NCBI RefSeq assembly: GCF_001995985.1
Contig: NZ_MUFC01000004.1
Coordinates: 125,660-165,109 of the forward strand
DNA from: Salinivibrio sharmensis
GTDB taxonomy: Bacteria > Pseudomonadota > Gammaproteobacteria > Enterobacterales > Vibrionaceae
DNA length: 39,450 nt
Direction: 5' to 3'
A model generated the notes under the pieces. It did no database searches, had not been told where the DNA came from, and saw only the letters and a program-made list of their open reading frames with translations. Of the stretch, positions 1-8,466 are shown in pieces (the first letter of the stretch is position 1; each line of letters begins with the position of its first letter). Made by a program: the position numbers and the translations under genes.

Positions 1-50
1 TTGTCGGTGGCGGTTACTTTTTATATCTACTGACGAAAAATAAATTTTAA
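1..50 (+). CDS. FecCD-type iron-siderophore ABC permease, C-terminal end only
   Basis: Frame 3 is open from the window edge to a TAA at 48-50 and encodes VGGGYFLYLLTKNKF. A glycine-rich turn, a last hydrophobic segment and a short basic tail are the usual end of BtuC/FecCD permeases (known family pattern). The stop lies four bases before the ATG of the ATPase gene, as expected for one ABC import operon. Only about 15 residues are visible, so the call rests mainly on the neighbour. Confidence 0.6.
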   Translation, partial: VGGGYFLYLLTKNKF

Positions 51-54
51 CATT

Positions 55-852
55 ATGATTGAATTAATTGGATTATCGAAAGCTTACGGCCAAACACAGG
101 TGGTCAATCAGGCCAGCGCACTGTTCCCACTCGGTAAAGTGACCGCTATCATCGGCCCCAACGGGGCCGGGAAAAGTACGCTGCTATCGATGGCGAGCCG
201 ACTGACAGACAGTGATGCCGGTGAGGTGTTGCTTGGTGATAAACCACTGAATGAGTGGAGTAACCAAGCGTTGGCGCAGCGCTTGGCCGTGTTGCGTCAA
301 GCGAACAATGTCAATATGCGTTTTCGGGTGCGTGAGTTGGTTGCATTTGGGCGCTTTCCGCATTCCAAAGGGCGGCTAACCGAACAAGACAACGCGGTGA
401 TTGATGACGCGTTAGCGCAACTTGGGCTCACAGAGTTGCAAGAGCGCTTTATTGATCAGCTCAGTGGTGGCCAACGGCAAATGGCATTCATTGCCATGGT
501 AGTGGCGCAAAACACTGACTATGTTTTCCTCGACGAGCCACTCAACAATCTCGATATTCGTCATTCTGTGGCGATCATGAAAACGGTACGAGAGTTGGCA
601 CACCGATACAATAAGGCGGTCGTGGTCGTGATGCACGATATTAATTTTAGTGCGTGTTATGCCGATAACATGATTGCGATGAAAGCGGGTGAGGTTGTTG
701 CCAGTGGTCGAGTAAAAGATGTGGTGACTAAACCCATCATGGAGCAGATTTACGAGATTGATTTTGAAGTGGAGGAGATAAACGGGCAGCGCATTTGTCT
801 GTATTATGGCGTCGCGACACCGTCCCCGTCGATGGCCGCCATCGAGTCCTAA
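55..852 (+). CDS. Iron-siderophore ABC transporter, ATP-binding protein
   Basis: This 265-residue ATPase would power import of ferric siderophore from the periplasm through a FecCD-type permease, whose end lies just upstream. Visible motifs are Walker A GPNGAGKST (34-42), the signature LSGGQ (136-140), Walker B YVFLDEP (156-162) and the switch histidine H194 in VMHDINF. Length and the FGRFPHSKGRLTE stretch resemble the Vibrio VctC/FatE and Bacillus YclP group, which handles catechol or related ferric chelates; this is by recollection, not search. It is probably the last gene of its operon, since a hairpin follows at 860-890. It may serve a different siderophore from the locus at 31716-39225, or import the product of that locus after receptor passage. 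No obvious Shine-Dalgarno is seen before the ATG, suggesting coupling to the permease. Confidence 0.93.
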   Translation: MIELIGLSKAYGQTQVVNQASALFPLGKVTAIIGPNGAGKSTLLSMASRLTDSDAGEVLLGDKPLNEWSNQALAQRLAVLRQANNVNMRFRVRELVAFGRFPHSKGRLTEQDNAVIDDALAQLGLTELQERFIDQLSGGQRQMAFIAMVVAQNTDYVFLDEPLNNLDIRHSVAIMKTVRELAHRYNKAVVVVMHDINFSACYADNMIAMKAGEVVASGRVKDVVTKPIMEQIYEIDFEVEEINGQRICLYYGVATPSPSMAAIES

Positions 853-859
853 CTTTCTC

Positions 860-890
860 GGCGACTAGCCGCCACTCGAGGCTAGTCGCC
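860..890. terminator. Hairpin between the convergent ABC ATPase and yddG genes
   Basis: GGCGACTAGCC at 860-870 is perfectly complementary to GGCTAGTCGCC at 880-890, with a 9-base loop. It begins eight bases after the ATPase stop codon. There is no clear T-run on either side, so it may act as an mRNA 3' end or a weak two-way terminator. A second, imperfect inverted repeat lies at 902-938, next to the yddG stop. Confidence 0.5.
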
Positions 891-936
891 TGTGTCATCT
901 CGACGCCACGCCTCATATAATGAGGGCGTTCAGGCG

Positions 937-1851
937 TCATTGAGCGCTCACTTGTTGACGTCTACTGGCGGCTTTTACGGGCTCACGCGTTAGCCACCAG
1001 CTGGCCAGTGAGCCAAATGTGACCATGGCCACGCCTTGCCAAAAGGTGAGCGTCAACGAAGTCGAAAGTAACACGGCCGACAATAAGGTCGATAAGATAG
1101 GAATGAAATAGGACAAGGTGGCCAAGACCATCAAATTGCCCTTGAGAATGCCAATATTCCAAAGCCCGTAACCGCCTCCCATGGCGAGTCCAGCGAGCAG
1201 CACATAGCCGCTGGTTTGCCATGATAGACTGATGGCGGGTGCGTCAGAGACGAGGTAGCCCACCCATAACGTCACCGCGGTGGCACAGAAAAACCAGGTT
1301 ATCCCGTTCTTACCCTGTGCGCGCATCTTGGTGAGATTGCAGTATATCGCCCAAATAATCGCACCGCTAAACGCCAATATATAACTAACCGGATTTGATT
1401 GAATATTTGCCACGAGGTGAGACCAAGAGACGCCTTGTTTCCCTCCTACTGTCCACACCACACCCATAAAGGCGACCGCTAACGCAGGATAGAGCCAAAG
1501 GCTCACTTTCTGACGGGTCAAAATAACCGAAAACAAGACGGTTAAGCACGGCCAGAGGTAGTTGATCACCCCCATTTCGATTGCTTGAGTGCGGGTATTC
1601 GCCCAAGCCAGTGATAAGGCCAAGCACAGTTCATACACCACGAATAAAACGCCACCAATCAGCAAATATTGGCGCGGGAAAGTGTTGAGTTTGGGGAGGC
1701 CGACGACGACAATCAAACAAAGAGAGGCAAGCGTATAAATCGCCGCTGCGCCACCGAGTGGCCCCAGCAATTCGGTGACATGACGAATAAAAGCGACATT
1801 GCTGCTCCAAAGCATGATGGCGCCGCATCCGGCCAGCGTATATCGGTTCAT
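937..1851 (-). CDS. yddG: YddG-like aromatic amino acid exporter (EamA/DMT family)
   Basis: This protein of about 304 residues belongs to the ten-helix drug/metabolite transporter superfamily, inner membrane. It matches the remembered E. coli YddG sequence along its length: LGPLGGAAAIY, YELCLALSLAWANTR, NYLWPCLTVLF, GAIIWAIYCNLTK and WNIGILKGN have close counterparts there. YddG exports aromatic amino acids and related compounds (established for E. coli); substrate here is inferred. The start chosen is the ATG at 1851, whose MNRYTLAG aligns with the YddG N-terminus; an in-frame TTG five codons upstream is the alternative. It follows the GGDEF-EAL gene on the same strand after a gap of about 110 bases, so readthrough is possible, but no functional link is apparent. 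Confidence 0.9.
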   Translation of the reverse strand: MNRYTLAGCGAIMLWSSNVAFIRHVTELLGPLGGAAAIYTLASLCLIVVVGLPKLNTFPRQYLLIGGVLFVVYELCLALSLAWANTRTQAIEMGVINYLWPCLTVLFSVILTRQKVSLWLYPALAVAFMGVVWTVGGKQGVSWSHLVANIQSNPVSYILAFSGAIIWAIYCNLTKMRAQGKNGITWFFCATAVTLWVGYLVSDAPAISLSWQTSGYVLLAGLAMGGGYGLWNIGILKGNLMVLATLSYFIPILSTLLSAVLLSTSLTLTFWQGVAMVTFGSLASWWLTREPVKAASRRQQVSAQ

Positions 1852-1962
1852 GAGGTAGCCGTCCAAGCAAAACCTTTAAATTGCCTTTTTTATTGGGCGT
1901 GTGCAACCACCATCGCCACTGCGTATTAGGTGCGTGAGTAAAACAGTAGTCGTCGGGCACCG

Positions 1963-4900
1963 TCAGTGACTCGGCGGTGTGAGGGTATGCGTGGCAAGCA
2001 GTGTATCAAGCGGTGTTGGGTAGTCGATAAGAAACCCTTGCACGTAATTGATGCCAATTTCTTGTACGCAGGCAAGTTTTTCTTCGTCGGAGACCCATTC
2101 CGCGACCGTTTTGTAACCCATGGTGTCACAAATGCTGACAATGGATTCCAGTATGACGCGATCGATTTTGTTTTCTCGGTCGGTGAGGTTAGCCACAAAT
2201 TGACCATCAACTTTGACCACATCCACATTGAACAGCTTTAAGTAATGAAACGAGCAGAGGCCGGCACCAAAATCATCCAGCGCGACATGCGCGCCATAGT
2301 GGCGTAGTTCGTCGATAAAAGAGACGGCTGTGTTTAAATGACTAATAAGTGCTGATTCAGTGATCTCAAAACACAGTCGTTCGGCCGGGAGTACGGACGC
2401 GCTTAATAGCTGTTTGAGTTGTGCCTGAAATTTAGGGTCACTGATTGAGTTTGCTGAAAGGTTGATGTTGAACCTGAGCCCTGACTCTGCCAACTCAGTC
2501 GCGCGCGTATTGAGCACATAGTTCACTACCCAGCCATCGATATCGCGAATGTAACCAAAGGCCTCGGCAGCGGGAATAAATTCCCCCGGGCTCATAATAT
2601 TACCGTCGGTATCTATCATGCGTATTAACAGCTCATACCAGTGTTCAACCGCTGACCCTTGTGCGGGTGCCACCTGTTGACCATAGAGCGCAAAGCGGTT
2701 TTCAGTCAGTGCCCGTGTGATTTTTCCCACCATTTGCATGTCACTGTGGCGTCCCTGCGCGGTTCCTGAGATATCGTTGTAATCCACGATCTGCCCGCGT
2801 CCTGCCGACTTGGCCTCATACATGGCCATATCGGCGCGGCTCATCAAATCCGAGAGGGTTAACGTTGCATCGTTCACATCCACTAACCCCACACTGGCAC
2901 TGATGGCAAAAATGCGCTCGCCATAGGAGAAAGACAAGTGTTCAAGCTGTTTGATTAAGTCGGCGATCGTATGCTTCGCATCGCGCATATTGCAGTGCGT
3001 GAGCAGCAACGCAAATTCATCGCCGCCTAAACGCGCCACCACATCATCACTGCGTATGTTATCAGATAAGGCTTGTGATACTTGGCATAGAACTTCGTCA
3101 CCGGCGTGATGGCCGACCGAGTCATTGATGATTTTGAAAAGGTCTAAATCGATAAAGGCTAACACGGAGGGCGACTGGTTCTCGCTGGACAGGTGATTTT
3201 CCATGAGGGCTTCAAAGGCGCGGCGATTGGGTAGCTGTGTGAGCGAATCATGATTGGCGTTATAGTCTAACTGTGCCATCAGCGCATGCTCATCCGACAC
3301 GTCTCGCAACACAAACACATACCCGTGTTGACCGTATTGGTTACTAGTCAGTGGAGACATAGCCACCGATACATACAGGCGTTTGCCGCCCGCGATAACC
3401 AGTTGGTAGGCGTCTTGTATTTGGGTTTCAAAAAAGGTCTCTGTTTGTTGACTGCTAAAACTGGAAAGCAACACCCGTTGCTGGTTGTTGTAAAGCTCGA
3501 AAACCGCGTCCACAGGTTGGCCGAGTGGCAGCACGCTATCATTGGCAACAAGCCACTGCGCGGTGTTGTTGAGGTAGGCCAAATTGCCCTGATCGTCGAT
3601 GGTGATCACCGCATCGTTGATGGAATTCATCACCACATCAAGCTGTTCACGCTCCTGGGCCAGTGCGTGGTTAAGCTCGTTGATTTCGGTATTGTCCCAA
3701 TTGGCACCGATCATCCGTACCGTGTTGCCATTATCGTCTATTTGTAAGCTGGCGAGAGCACGGATGTAGCGAATACGCCCTTGACTATCAATGATCCGAA
3801 ACTGGGTATCGAGTCGTTGATGATGCGTAAGCGCGTCCTGGAGTGTTTGGTTGATCGTCTCTGCATCATCTGGATGAAGACGTTGCTGCCAGGTGGCGAG
3901 TTTTTCACTGCCTTCGGCCTCGGGGACATCGTAGAGGCGGTACATTTGTGCGTCCCACTCTAGCCTGTCTTCGTTAACGTGATACTCCCAAATACCAATA
4001 TTGGCCGCTTTTGTCGCCGCTTCTAGGCGGCGGCGTAAGGTGTCTGTTTGCCGGTTAGTTAGATACTGCTCAGTGATGTCAATCACGGTACTCAAGACGG
4101 TTTCGGTTTCTTCCCCCGTTTGCCGGGCCGATGACTGGCGTAGATAGCGATAGGCGTTTGCGTCATTATTAAACCGGAATACCTCCACCATCCGATCGGT
4201 GTGTTTGTCGACGAGCAGGCGCATAGATTGTTCCCATGCGGCGCGATCGTCTGGATGTATGCGACTGACCCAGTCTTGGTAGGTGCGTATCTGTTTGGCA
4301 TTGATGCCGAGCAAAGGCGCGGACCACCCAGAAAACAGCAACGCCCCCGTATGAATATTGAGTTCAAAGACGGCAAGTTTGTTGATATCGAGGGCAAAAC
4401 GCCAACGTTCAAGCCAGCGTTTTTGTTCACGTTGTGCCGCTTTGAGTGCGTTGATATCCTCGATTTGGCTGATTAAGTGAGTGACATGACCAGCGTGTTT
4501 ATCCCGGACAGCGGTGAGCGAGAGCCGTCCCCATACTGTCTCGCCATCGGCGCGTATAAAGCGCTTTTCCAATCGTTTATTATCAGAATGACCAATGATC
4601 AGATCGTTAAAATAATCCCTCAGCGAAGATTGGTCTTGTGCTCGTGTGAACAAAGAGACATGCGATCCGATAAGCACGCGGCGCTCACAGCCAAAAAATT
4701 GCGCCAAACTGGCGTTTGCATCTTGAACAATCCCCCGCGGATCAAGTATCGCCATCCCAATCAATGAGTTATGCATGGCTTGCGTAAGTAGCGAGTGCTG
4801 CTCAATGTGATGTCGTTGATGACGTCGATAACTATACGCTAGCTGTGTCATCCCGACCCCGATCACTAATGTCGCGGCCGCCGTGACTAGGCGCGATAGG

Positions 4901-5709
4901 GATACTTGGTGTTCGCTGTCGATATGGAAAGCAAAGACACCCATCGCAGAAAGGAGATCAAAGCTGACCACTGACAAGGCGATAGTGGCAAGACCTAATA
5001 TTCTGCTTTGCAGTGTGGCAGCAATGAAAAACAAGCCTGTCAGCGCGATGAACGGATAGGGGAAGGCATAAAAAAGCAAGCTGATCAGGCCAAAAAGCAC
5101 GAGACTGCCGATTATCATGGTCGCGGGAGCCGGCATGGGGCGGTACAGTCTATCGTGGGTGTCGGCGTATAACCGCTCCTTAAGTGTCAATAACAGCGGG
5201 AACAGAGCGACAAATCCGATAAACTCACTAAAAAACCAGCGTATTAAATAGTAGTTGAACCCATGATCATTGAAGGCAGATAAAACATAGCCCCCGAGGA
5301 GGGCACCGACAAGCGGGCTAACAACGGTTGTTGGCATCAATCCGCGGATAAATGGCCACACACTTTGCAAAGGATTGCCATAACGCCGGCGCATCATAAG
5401 GTATAACGTACAGCCCGTGAACGCGGTTAATGTATTGATGGCCGCCAGCTTAAGACTCAGTAGGGATGAGAGCCCCATGACACTGTCTGCTGCAAATACG
5501 CCGATAAAAAAACCGAGGGTGGCTAGGGCACGTGCGCGGTGAGGAAGGTTGGCCAGTGAAAAAGCGCCCACGGCGGAGGCATACCAAATGACGGCAAATT
5601 CTTCACTCTCGGGAATGACGGCCAACGAAAAGCACACCAGCGAGAAACTAATTGTCATCAATACCAAAAAGGCGTGAATCGCCTGACGCACTCGTTGATG
5701 GGTGGGCAT
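1963..5709 (-). CDS. MASE1-PAS-GGDEF-EAL membrane c-di-GMP enzyme
   Basis: This 1248-residue inner-membrane protein probably makes or breaks c-di-GMP. Residues 10-295 are hydrophobic with about eight helices and look like a MASE1 sensor. Four PAS-type segments follow at about 305-425, 430-550, 560-680 and 685-810. The GGDEF domain (about 815-980) has an intact GGDEF at 895-899 and an inhibitory-site RSDD at 886-889 five residues before it. The EAL domain (about 990-1240) has ELL instead of EAL at 1026-1028 but keeps E1026, N1083, E1115, D1145-D1146 (DDFGAG), K1166, E1204 and Q1224. Both activities are therefore possible; which dominates cannot be told from sequence. The ATG at 5709 follows a GAGAGAG ribosome site. 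It is divergent from the chemoreceptor gene. The ligand is unknown. Confidence 0.93.
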   Translation of the reverse strand: MPTHQRVRQAIHAFLVLMTISFSLVCFSLAVIPESEEFAVIWYASAVGAFSLANLPHRARALATLGFFIGVFAADSVMGLSSLLSLKLAAINTLTAFTGCTLYLMMRRRYGNPLQSVWPFIRGLMPTTVVSPLVGALLGGYVLSAFNDHGFNYYLIRWFFSEFIGFVALFPLLLTLKERLYADTHDRLYRPMPAPATMIIGSLVLFGLISLLFYAFPYPFIALTGLFFIAATLQSRILGLATIALSVVSFDLLSAMGVFAFHIDSEHQVSLSRLVTAAATLVIGVGMTQLAYSYRRHQRHHIEQHSLLTQAMHNSLIGMAILDPRGIVQDANASLAQFFGCERRVLIGSHVSLFTRAQDQSSLRDYFNDLIIGHSDNKRLEKRFIRADGETVWGRLSLTAVRDKHAGHVTHLISQIEDINALKAAQREQKRWLERWRFALDINKLAVFELNIHTGALLFSGWSAPLLGINAKQIRTYQDWVSRIHPDDRAAWEQSMRLLVDKHTDRMVEVFRFNNDANAYRYLRQSSARQTGEETETVLSTVIDITEQYLTNRQTDTLRRRLEAATKAANIGIWEYHVNEDRLEWDAQMYRLYDVPEAEGSEKLATWQQRLHPDDAETINQTLQDALTHHQRLDTQFRIIDSQGRIRYIRALASLQIDDNGNTVRMIGANWDNTEINELNHALAQEREQLDVVMNSINDAVITIDDQGNLAYLNNTAQWLVANDSVLPLGQPVDAVFELYNNQQRVLLSSFSSQQTETFFETQIQDAYQLVIAGGKRLYVSVAMSPLTSNQYGQHGYVFVLRDVSDEHALMAQLDYNANHDSLTQLPNRRAFEALMENHLSSENQSPSVLAFIDLDLFKIINDSVGHHAGDEVLCQVSQALSDNIRSDDVVARLGGDEFALLLTHCNMRDAKHTIADLIKQLEHLSFSYGERIFAISASVGLVDVNDATLTLSDLMSRADMAMYEAKSAGRGQIVDYNDISGTAQGRHSDMQMVGKITRALTENRFALYGQQVAPAQGSAVEHWYELLIRMIDTDGNIMSPGEFIPAAEAFGYIRDIDGWVVNYVLNTRATELAESGLRFNINLSANSISDPKFQAQLKQLLSASVLPAERLCFEITESALISHLNTAVSFIDELRHYGAHVALDDFGAGLCSFHYLKLFNVDVVKVDGQFVANLTDRENKIDRVILESIVSICDTMGYKTVAEWVSDEEKLACVQEIGINYVQGFLIDYPTPLDTLLATHTLTPPSH

Positions 5710-5834
5710 GGCTCTCTCATTAATTACAATGACCTAGCTGTAGCTTAGCGCATTTTGTCTTAGAATTAACGACCTTTATTGCCTTTCCGCTATCTTTAAC
5801 GATGCCGATTTACCTACCGCTGTATGGAGAGACA

Positions 5835-5876
5835 GTAGGGTCTGGGCCCTACAAATGGTTTGGTGACAAGCCCTAC
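5835..5876. promoter_or_regulatory. Inverted repeat plus third half-site in the divergent promoter region
   Basis: The 323-base gap 5710-6032 separates the divergent GGDEF-EAL and chemoreceptor genes and holds no convincing ORF. Within it GTAGGG (5835-5840) and CCCTAC (5847-5852) form an inverted repeat with a 6-base spacer, and CCCTAC recurs at 5871-5876, 24 bases further on, both copies inside GCCCTACA. Two full half-sites and one spaced copy suggest a dimeric regulator site, but the regulator is unknown. No good promoter could be assigned. Confidence 0.35.
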
Positions 5877-6032
5877 AGATCTAGTGCTTTAGTCGAAATT
5901 TGATCACTTTCACCGCTATTGAGTGTGAAGCATGGCATTAGTAATCAAAACGTGGCAGTCCTGTGTGTCGTGATACGATCGCATGTCATGACATTGGATA
6001 AAATGGGTTCAGTGAGGAACAAAGGTGGCTCG

Positions 6033-7631
6033 ATGAAAGGGAACGCAGCGAACAAACAATCATGGATTTGGGTTGTAATAGGCACCACGTTGACACTTTT
6101 AGTGTTGGTGAGTTGGCGATTTTTTTCTGAGCAGTTTTATACGGTAGCGGGACTCCTCACCTGCCAAGCGCTCGTGACCGTGTTGGCGATGAAGGTGCTC
6201 TCGTCACCACCCAAGGTGGTACCGGAGCAAGATACCGAGGAAGACACCCAAACGCTGCCGATGGAGACAGTCAGACGGCTGGCAACACGCGCCACCATGA
6301 ATGCCATGAATGCGGCGGAAGTCTCGCATCGCTCGGATATACTAAAAACGCGATTAACCGAACAGTTTTCTTCTGTGGTCGAGGTCACCGAGACTGCACA
6401 GCATATCGAGCAGACGTTGTCTGACACCTGCCAAGCGCAGGCGGCGTCCGTTGAGCAAGTGACGCGTATGCGAGACCTTAGTTTGGAGGGGGCTGATAAG
6501 CTCACGGCGTCAATCGTGGAAATGCGTGATATTAACCAAAAGACGGCTGAAACCGTAGCACGTATTGAAGCGCTAGACGCTAACGTCAATAAAGTGAGTG
6601 ATGTCGCACAGGTCATTGATGCGATTGCAGAGCAAACGAACCTATTGGCGTTGAATGCCGCCATTGAAGCAGCACGAGCGGGAGAGCAAGGGCGTGGCTT
6701 TGCGGTGGTTGCTGATGAGGTGCGTCAGCTTGCGCAGCGTACGTCACAAAGCACCAGTGAAGTCGCGGGGATCATAAAACAAATCATGACAGAGTCGAGT
6801 AATGTGATGACCCATATTCAAACCCTGTCATCGGATGTTGAGTCGGGGACTTGGAATGTTGAGCGGGTGGGAGAGATTTTAACCGACCTCTCGTCCAGAG
6901 CCGATCAGGTTCAAGCCGCCGTGAGACAAATGGCGGATGGATCGTCACAAAACAGTGCTAGCCTCGAGCAAATTGCTTCAGCATTGACCCAAGTGCGTGC
7001 CGGATTGGAAGACAGTGATAATCAGGTGATTGCGCTGAGCCAAGAAGCGGAAGGCTTGATGGAAACCACCGAAAAAACCAATGCCGTTTTTGCCGAGCTG
7101 TCTGAGGCGAGCCCACATCAACGCTTTTTTAAAGCAGCCAGCTTATGTCGTGATCGCATAGAGGCCGCGTTTGCACAAGCCATTGAAAAGGGTGAGATCA
7201 GTAAAAGCGATTTGTTTGATCGCCACTACCAGCCGATCGCGAATACCGATCCTAAAAAATATACTACCCGGTTTGATAGCTTGTGTGATCGGATCTTACC
7301 GCCTATTCAAGAGCCCATTCTTGAGACTGATGAGAACATTGTTTATGTGATTGCCAATGACAACCATGGTTACGTCCCCACGCATAATCAGCGCTTTTGC
7401 CAGCCTCTCACCGGCGATTATGCGCAAGATATCACCGGAAACCGGACTAAACGCTTATTTGATGACCGAACAGGTAGGCGTTGCGGTCAACATACTGATA
7501 CCATGTTGTTGCAGACCTACAAGCGCGATACGGGTGAGGTAATGCATGATCTCTCTGTCCCTCTTTTTGTTGCAGGTCAACATTGGGGCGCAGTGAGAAT
7601 GGGGTACTATCCACCGGTATCGGCGGATTAA
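6033..7631 (+). CDS. Methyl-accepting chemotaxis protein with C-terminal sensor domain
   Basis: From the ATG at 6033 this is a 532-residue chemoreceptor. Two hydrophobic helices (about 11-28 and 36-55) with a very short loop anchor it, leaving almost no periplasmic part. A long helical signalling region follows, with the canonical hairpin tip around 200-234 ([31 protein letters not shown]) that binds CheA and CheW. About 130 residues at the C-terminus form a further domain with [38 protein letters not shown] and [10 protein letters not shown]. That pattern recurs after the signalling domain in a set of known receptors and looks like a cytoplasmic PAS/Cache-like sensor. The start is chosen for the AAAGGTGG site before it; in-frame upstream codons at 5919, 5988 and 6003 exist. 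Ligand unknown. Confidence 0.92.
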   Translation: MKGNAANKQSWIWVVIGTTLTLLVLVSWRFFSEQFYTVAGLLTCQALVTVLAMKVLSSPPKVVPEQDTEEDTQTLPMETVRRLATRATMNAMNAAEVSHRSDILKTRLTEQFSSVVEVTETAQHIEQTLSDTCQAQAASVEQVTRMRDLSLEGADKLTASIVEMRDINQKTAETVARIEALDANVNKVSDVAQVIDAIAEQTNLLALNAAIEAARAGEQGRGFAVVADEVRQLAQRTSQSTSEVAGIIKQIMTESSNVMTHIQTLSSDVESGTWNVERVGEILTDLSSRADQVQAAVRQMADGSSQNSASLEQIASALTQVRAGLEDSDNQVIALSQEAEGLMETTEKTNAVFAELSEASPHQRFFKAASLCRDRIEAAFAQAIEKGEISKSDLFDRHYQPIANTDPKKYTTRFDSLCDRILPPIQEPILETDENIVYVIANDNHGYVPTHNQRFCQPLTGDYAQDITGNRTKRLFDDRTGRRCGQHTDTMLLQTYKRDTGEVMHDLSVPLFVAGQHWGAVRMGYYPPVSAD

Positions 7632-7647
7632 GCGAAAAGGAGTAGCA

Positions 7648-8394
7648 ATGAATCCAGTTGCGATTGTAACCGGGGCAAGTGGCGGCATTGGCCGTGAGAC
7701 GGCAAAACTATTGGCACAGCGTGGCTATGCCATTTGCATCAATTATCTTAGCAACAGTGAATCTGCTTTTGCGCTTGTTGATGAGCTTCAAGCAATTGGT
7801 GTCAATGCAATTGCAGTTCAGGCGGATGTATCGAGCGAAGAGGGCGTGAAGCGCTTATTTAGCGAAGCAGACAACCGTCTGGGAAATATCACTGCACTGG
7901 TTAACAACGCAGGCATCATGTTGCCACAGTCGACGGTGAGCAGTATGGATGCAGAGCGGATCAACGCGATGTTCCAAGCGAATGTCACCAGTGCCTTTTT
8001 GTGCTGCCGCGAAGCCGTACACCGCATGGCGCAGTCCCGCGGTGGCAACGGTGGCGCGATTGTCAACGTGTCTTCCGCAGCGGTAAAAACCGGGTCGCCC
8101 AATGAATATGTTGACTATGCAGCCACCAAAGCAGCGCTTGATACGCTTACCATGGGGTTGGCTAAAGAAGTCGGGCGCGAAGGCATTCGTGTGAATGCGG
8201 TGCGGCCAGGACCAATCGATACGGATATGCATGCCGCAGGCGGAGAGCCTGATCGCGTCGCCCGCGTAGCGGATAACATTCCACTGGGTCGTGGCGGCTC
8301 TACCCTAGAGGTGGCAGAAATGATTGCCTGGTTATTATCTGATAATGCCTCGTACTCGACAGGAAGCTTATTTGATGTGGCGGGCGGCATGTAG
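7648..8394 (+). CDS. YgfF-like SDR family oxidoreductase
   Basis: This is a 248-residue classical short-chain dehydrogenase. The cofactor loop TGASGGIG is at 8-15, NNAG at 86-89, and the catalytic set is S142/S143, Y157 and K161 in YAATK. It agrees closely, by recollection, with E. coli YgfF across FLCCREAV, GGAIVNVSS, EYVDYAA, GLAKEV and HAAGGEPDRV. YgfF is a predicted glucose-dehydrogenase-like enzyme with no firmly known substrate, so none is assigned. The ATG follows AAAAGGAG with good spacing and lies 16 bases after the chemoreceptor stop, so the two may share a transcript, though no functional tie is visible. Confidence 0.9.
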   Translation: MNPVAIVTGASGGIGRETAKLLAQRGYAICINYLSNSESAFALVDELQAIGVNAIAVQADVSSEEGVKRLFSEADNRLGNITALVNNAGIMLPQSTVSSMDAERINAMFQANVTSAFLCCREAVHRMAQSRGGNGGAIVNVSSAAVKTGSPNEYVDYAATKAALDTLTMGLAKEVGREGIRVNAVRPGPIDTDMHAAGGEPDRVARVADNIPLGRGGSTLEVAEMIAWLLSDNASYSTGSLFDVAGGM

Positions 8395-8426
8395 CCTTAT
8401 TTTTTCATCAATTTGTAAGTAACTTG

Positions 8427-8465
8427 GGCTTTCTCCTGTCTATGATTAATAAGGAGGAGAAAGCC
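8427..8465 (+). promoter_or_regulatory. RNA hairpin overlapping the DedA ribosome-binding site
   Basis: GGCTTTCTCC at 8427-8436 is perfectly complementary to GGAGAAAGCC at 8456-8465, with a 19-base A+T-rich loop. The right arm ends one base before the ATG at 8467, and the Shine-Dalgarno AAGGAGG (8451-8457) lies at the loop-stem junction. In mRNA this stem would hinder ribosome access to the gene. It might act as a translational switch, for example temperature or protein dependent. The complementarity is directly visible; the function is inferred. Confidence 0.55.
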
Positions 8466-8466
8466 A

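Noticed and set aside
902-938. Second hairpin next to the yddG stop
   Set aside because: The stem is interrupted by a bulge and several mismatches and has no T-run; kept only as a remark under the hairpin at 860-890.
5804-5811. Flagellar sigma-28 promoter for the chemoreceptor (GCCGATTT)
   Set aside because: The -10-like part fits, but no TAAA-type -35 stands about 15 bases upstream.
6137-6664. 175-codon open frame on the minus strand inside the chemoreceptor gene
   Set aside because: It is antisense to the conserved helical signalling region; Ser/Ala/Thr-rich composition is what reversed coiled-coil codons give, and it has no recognisable motif.
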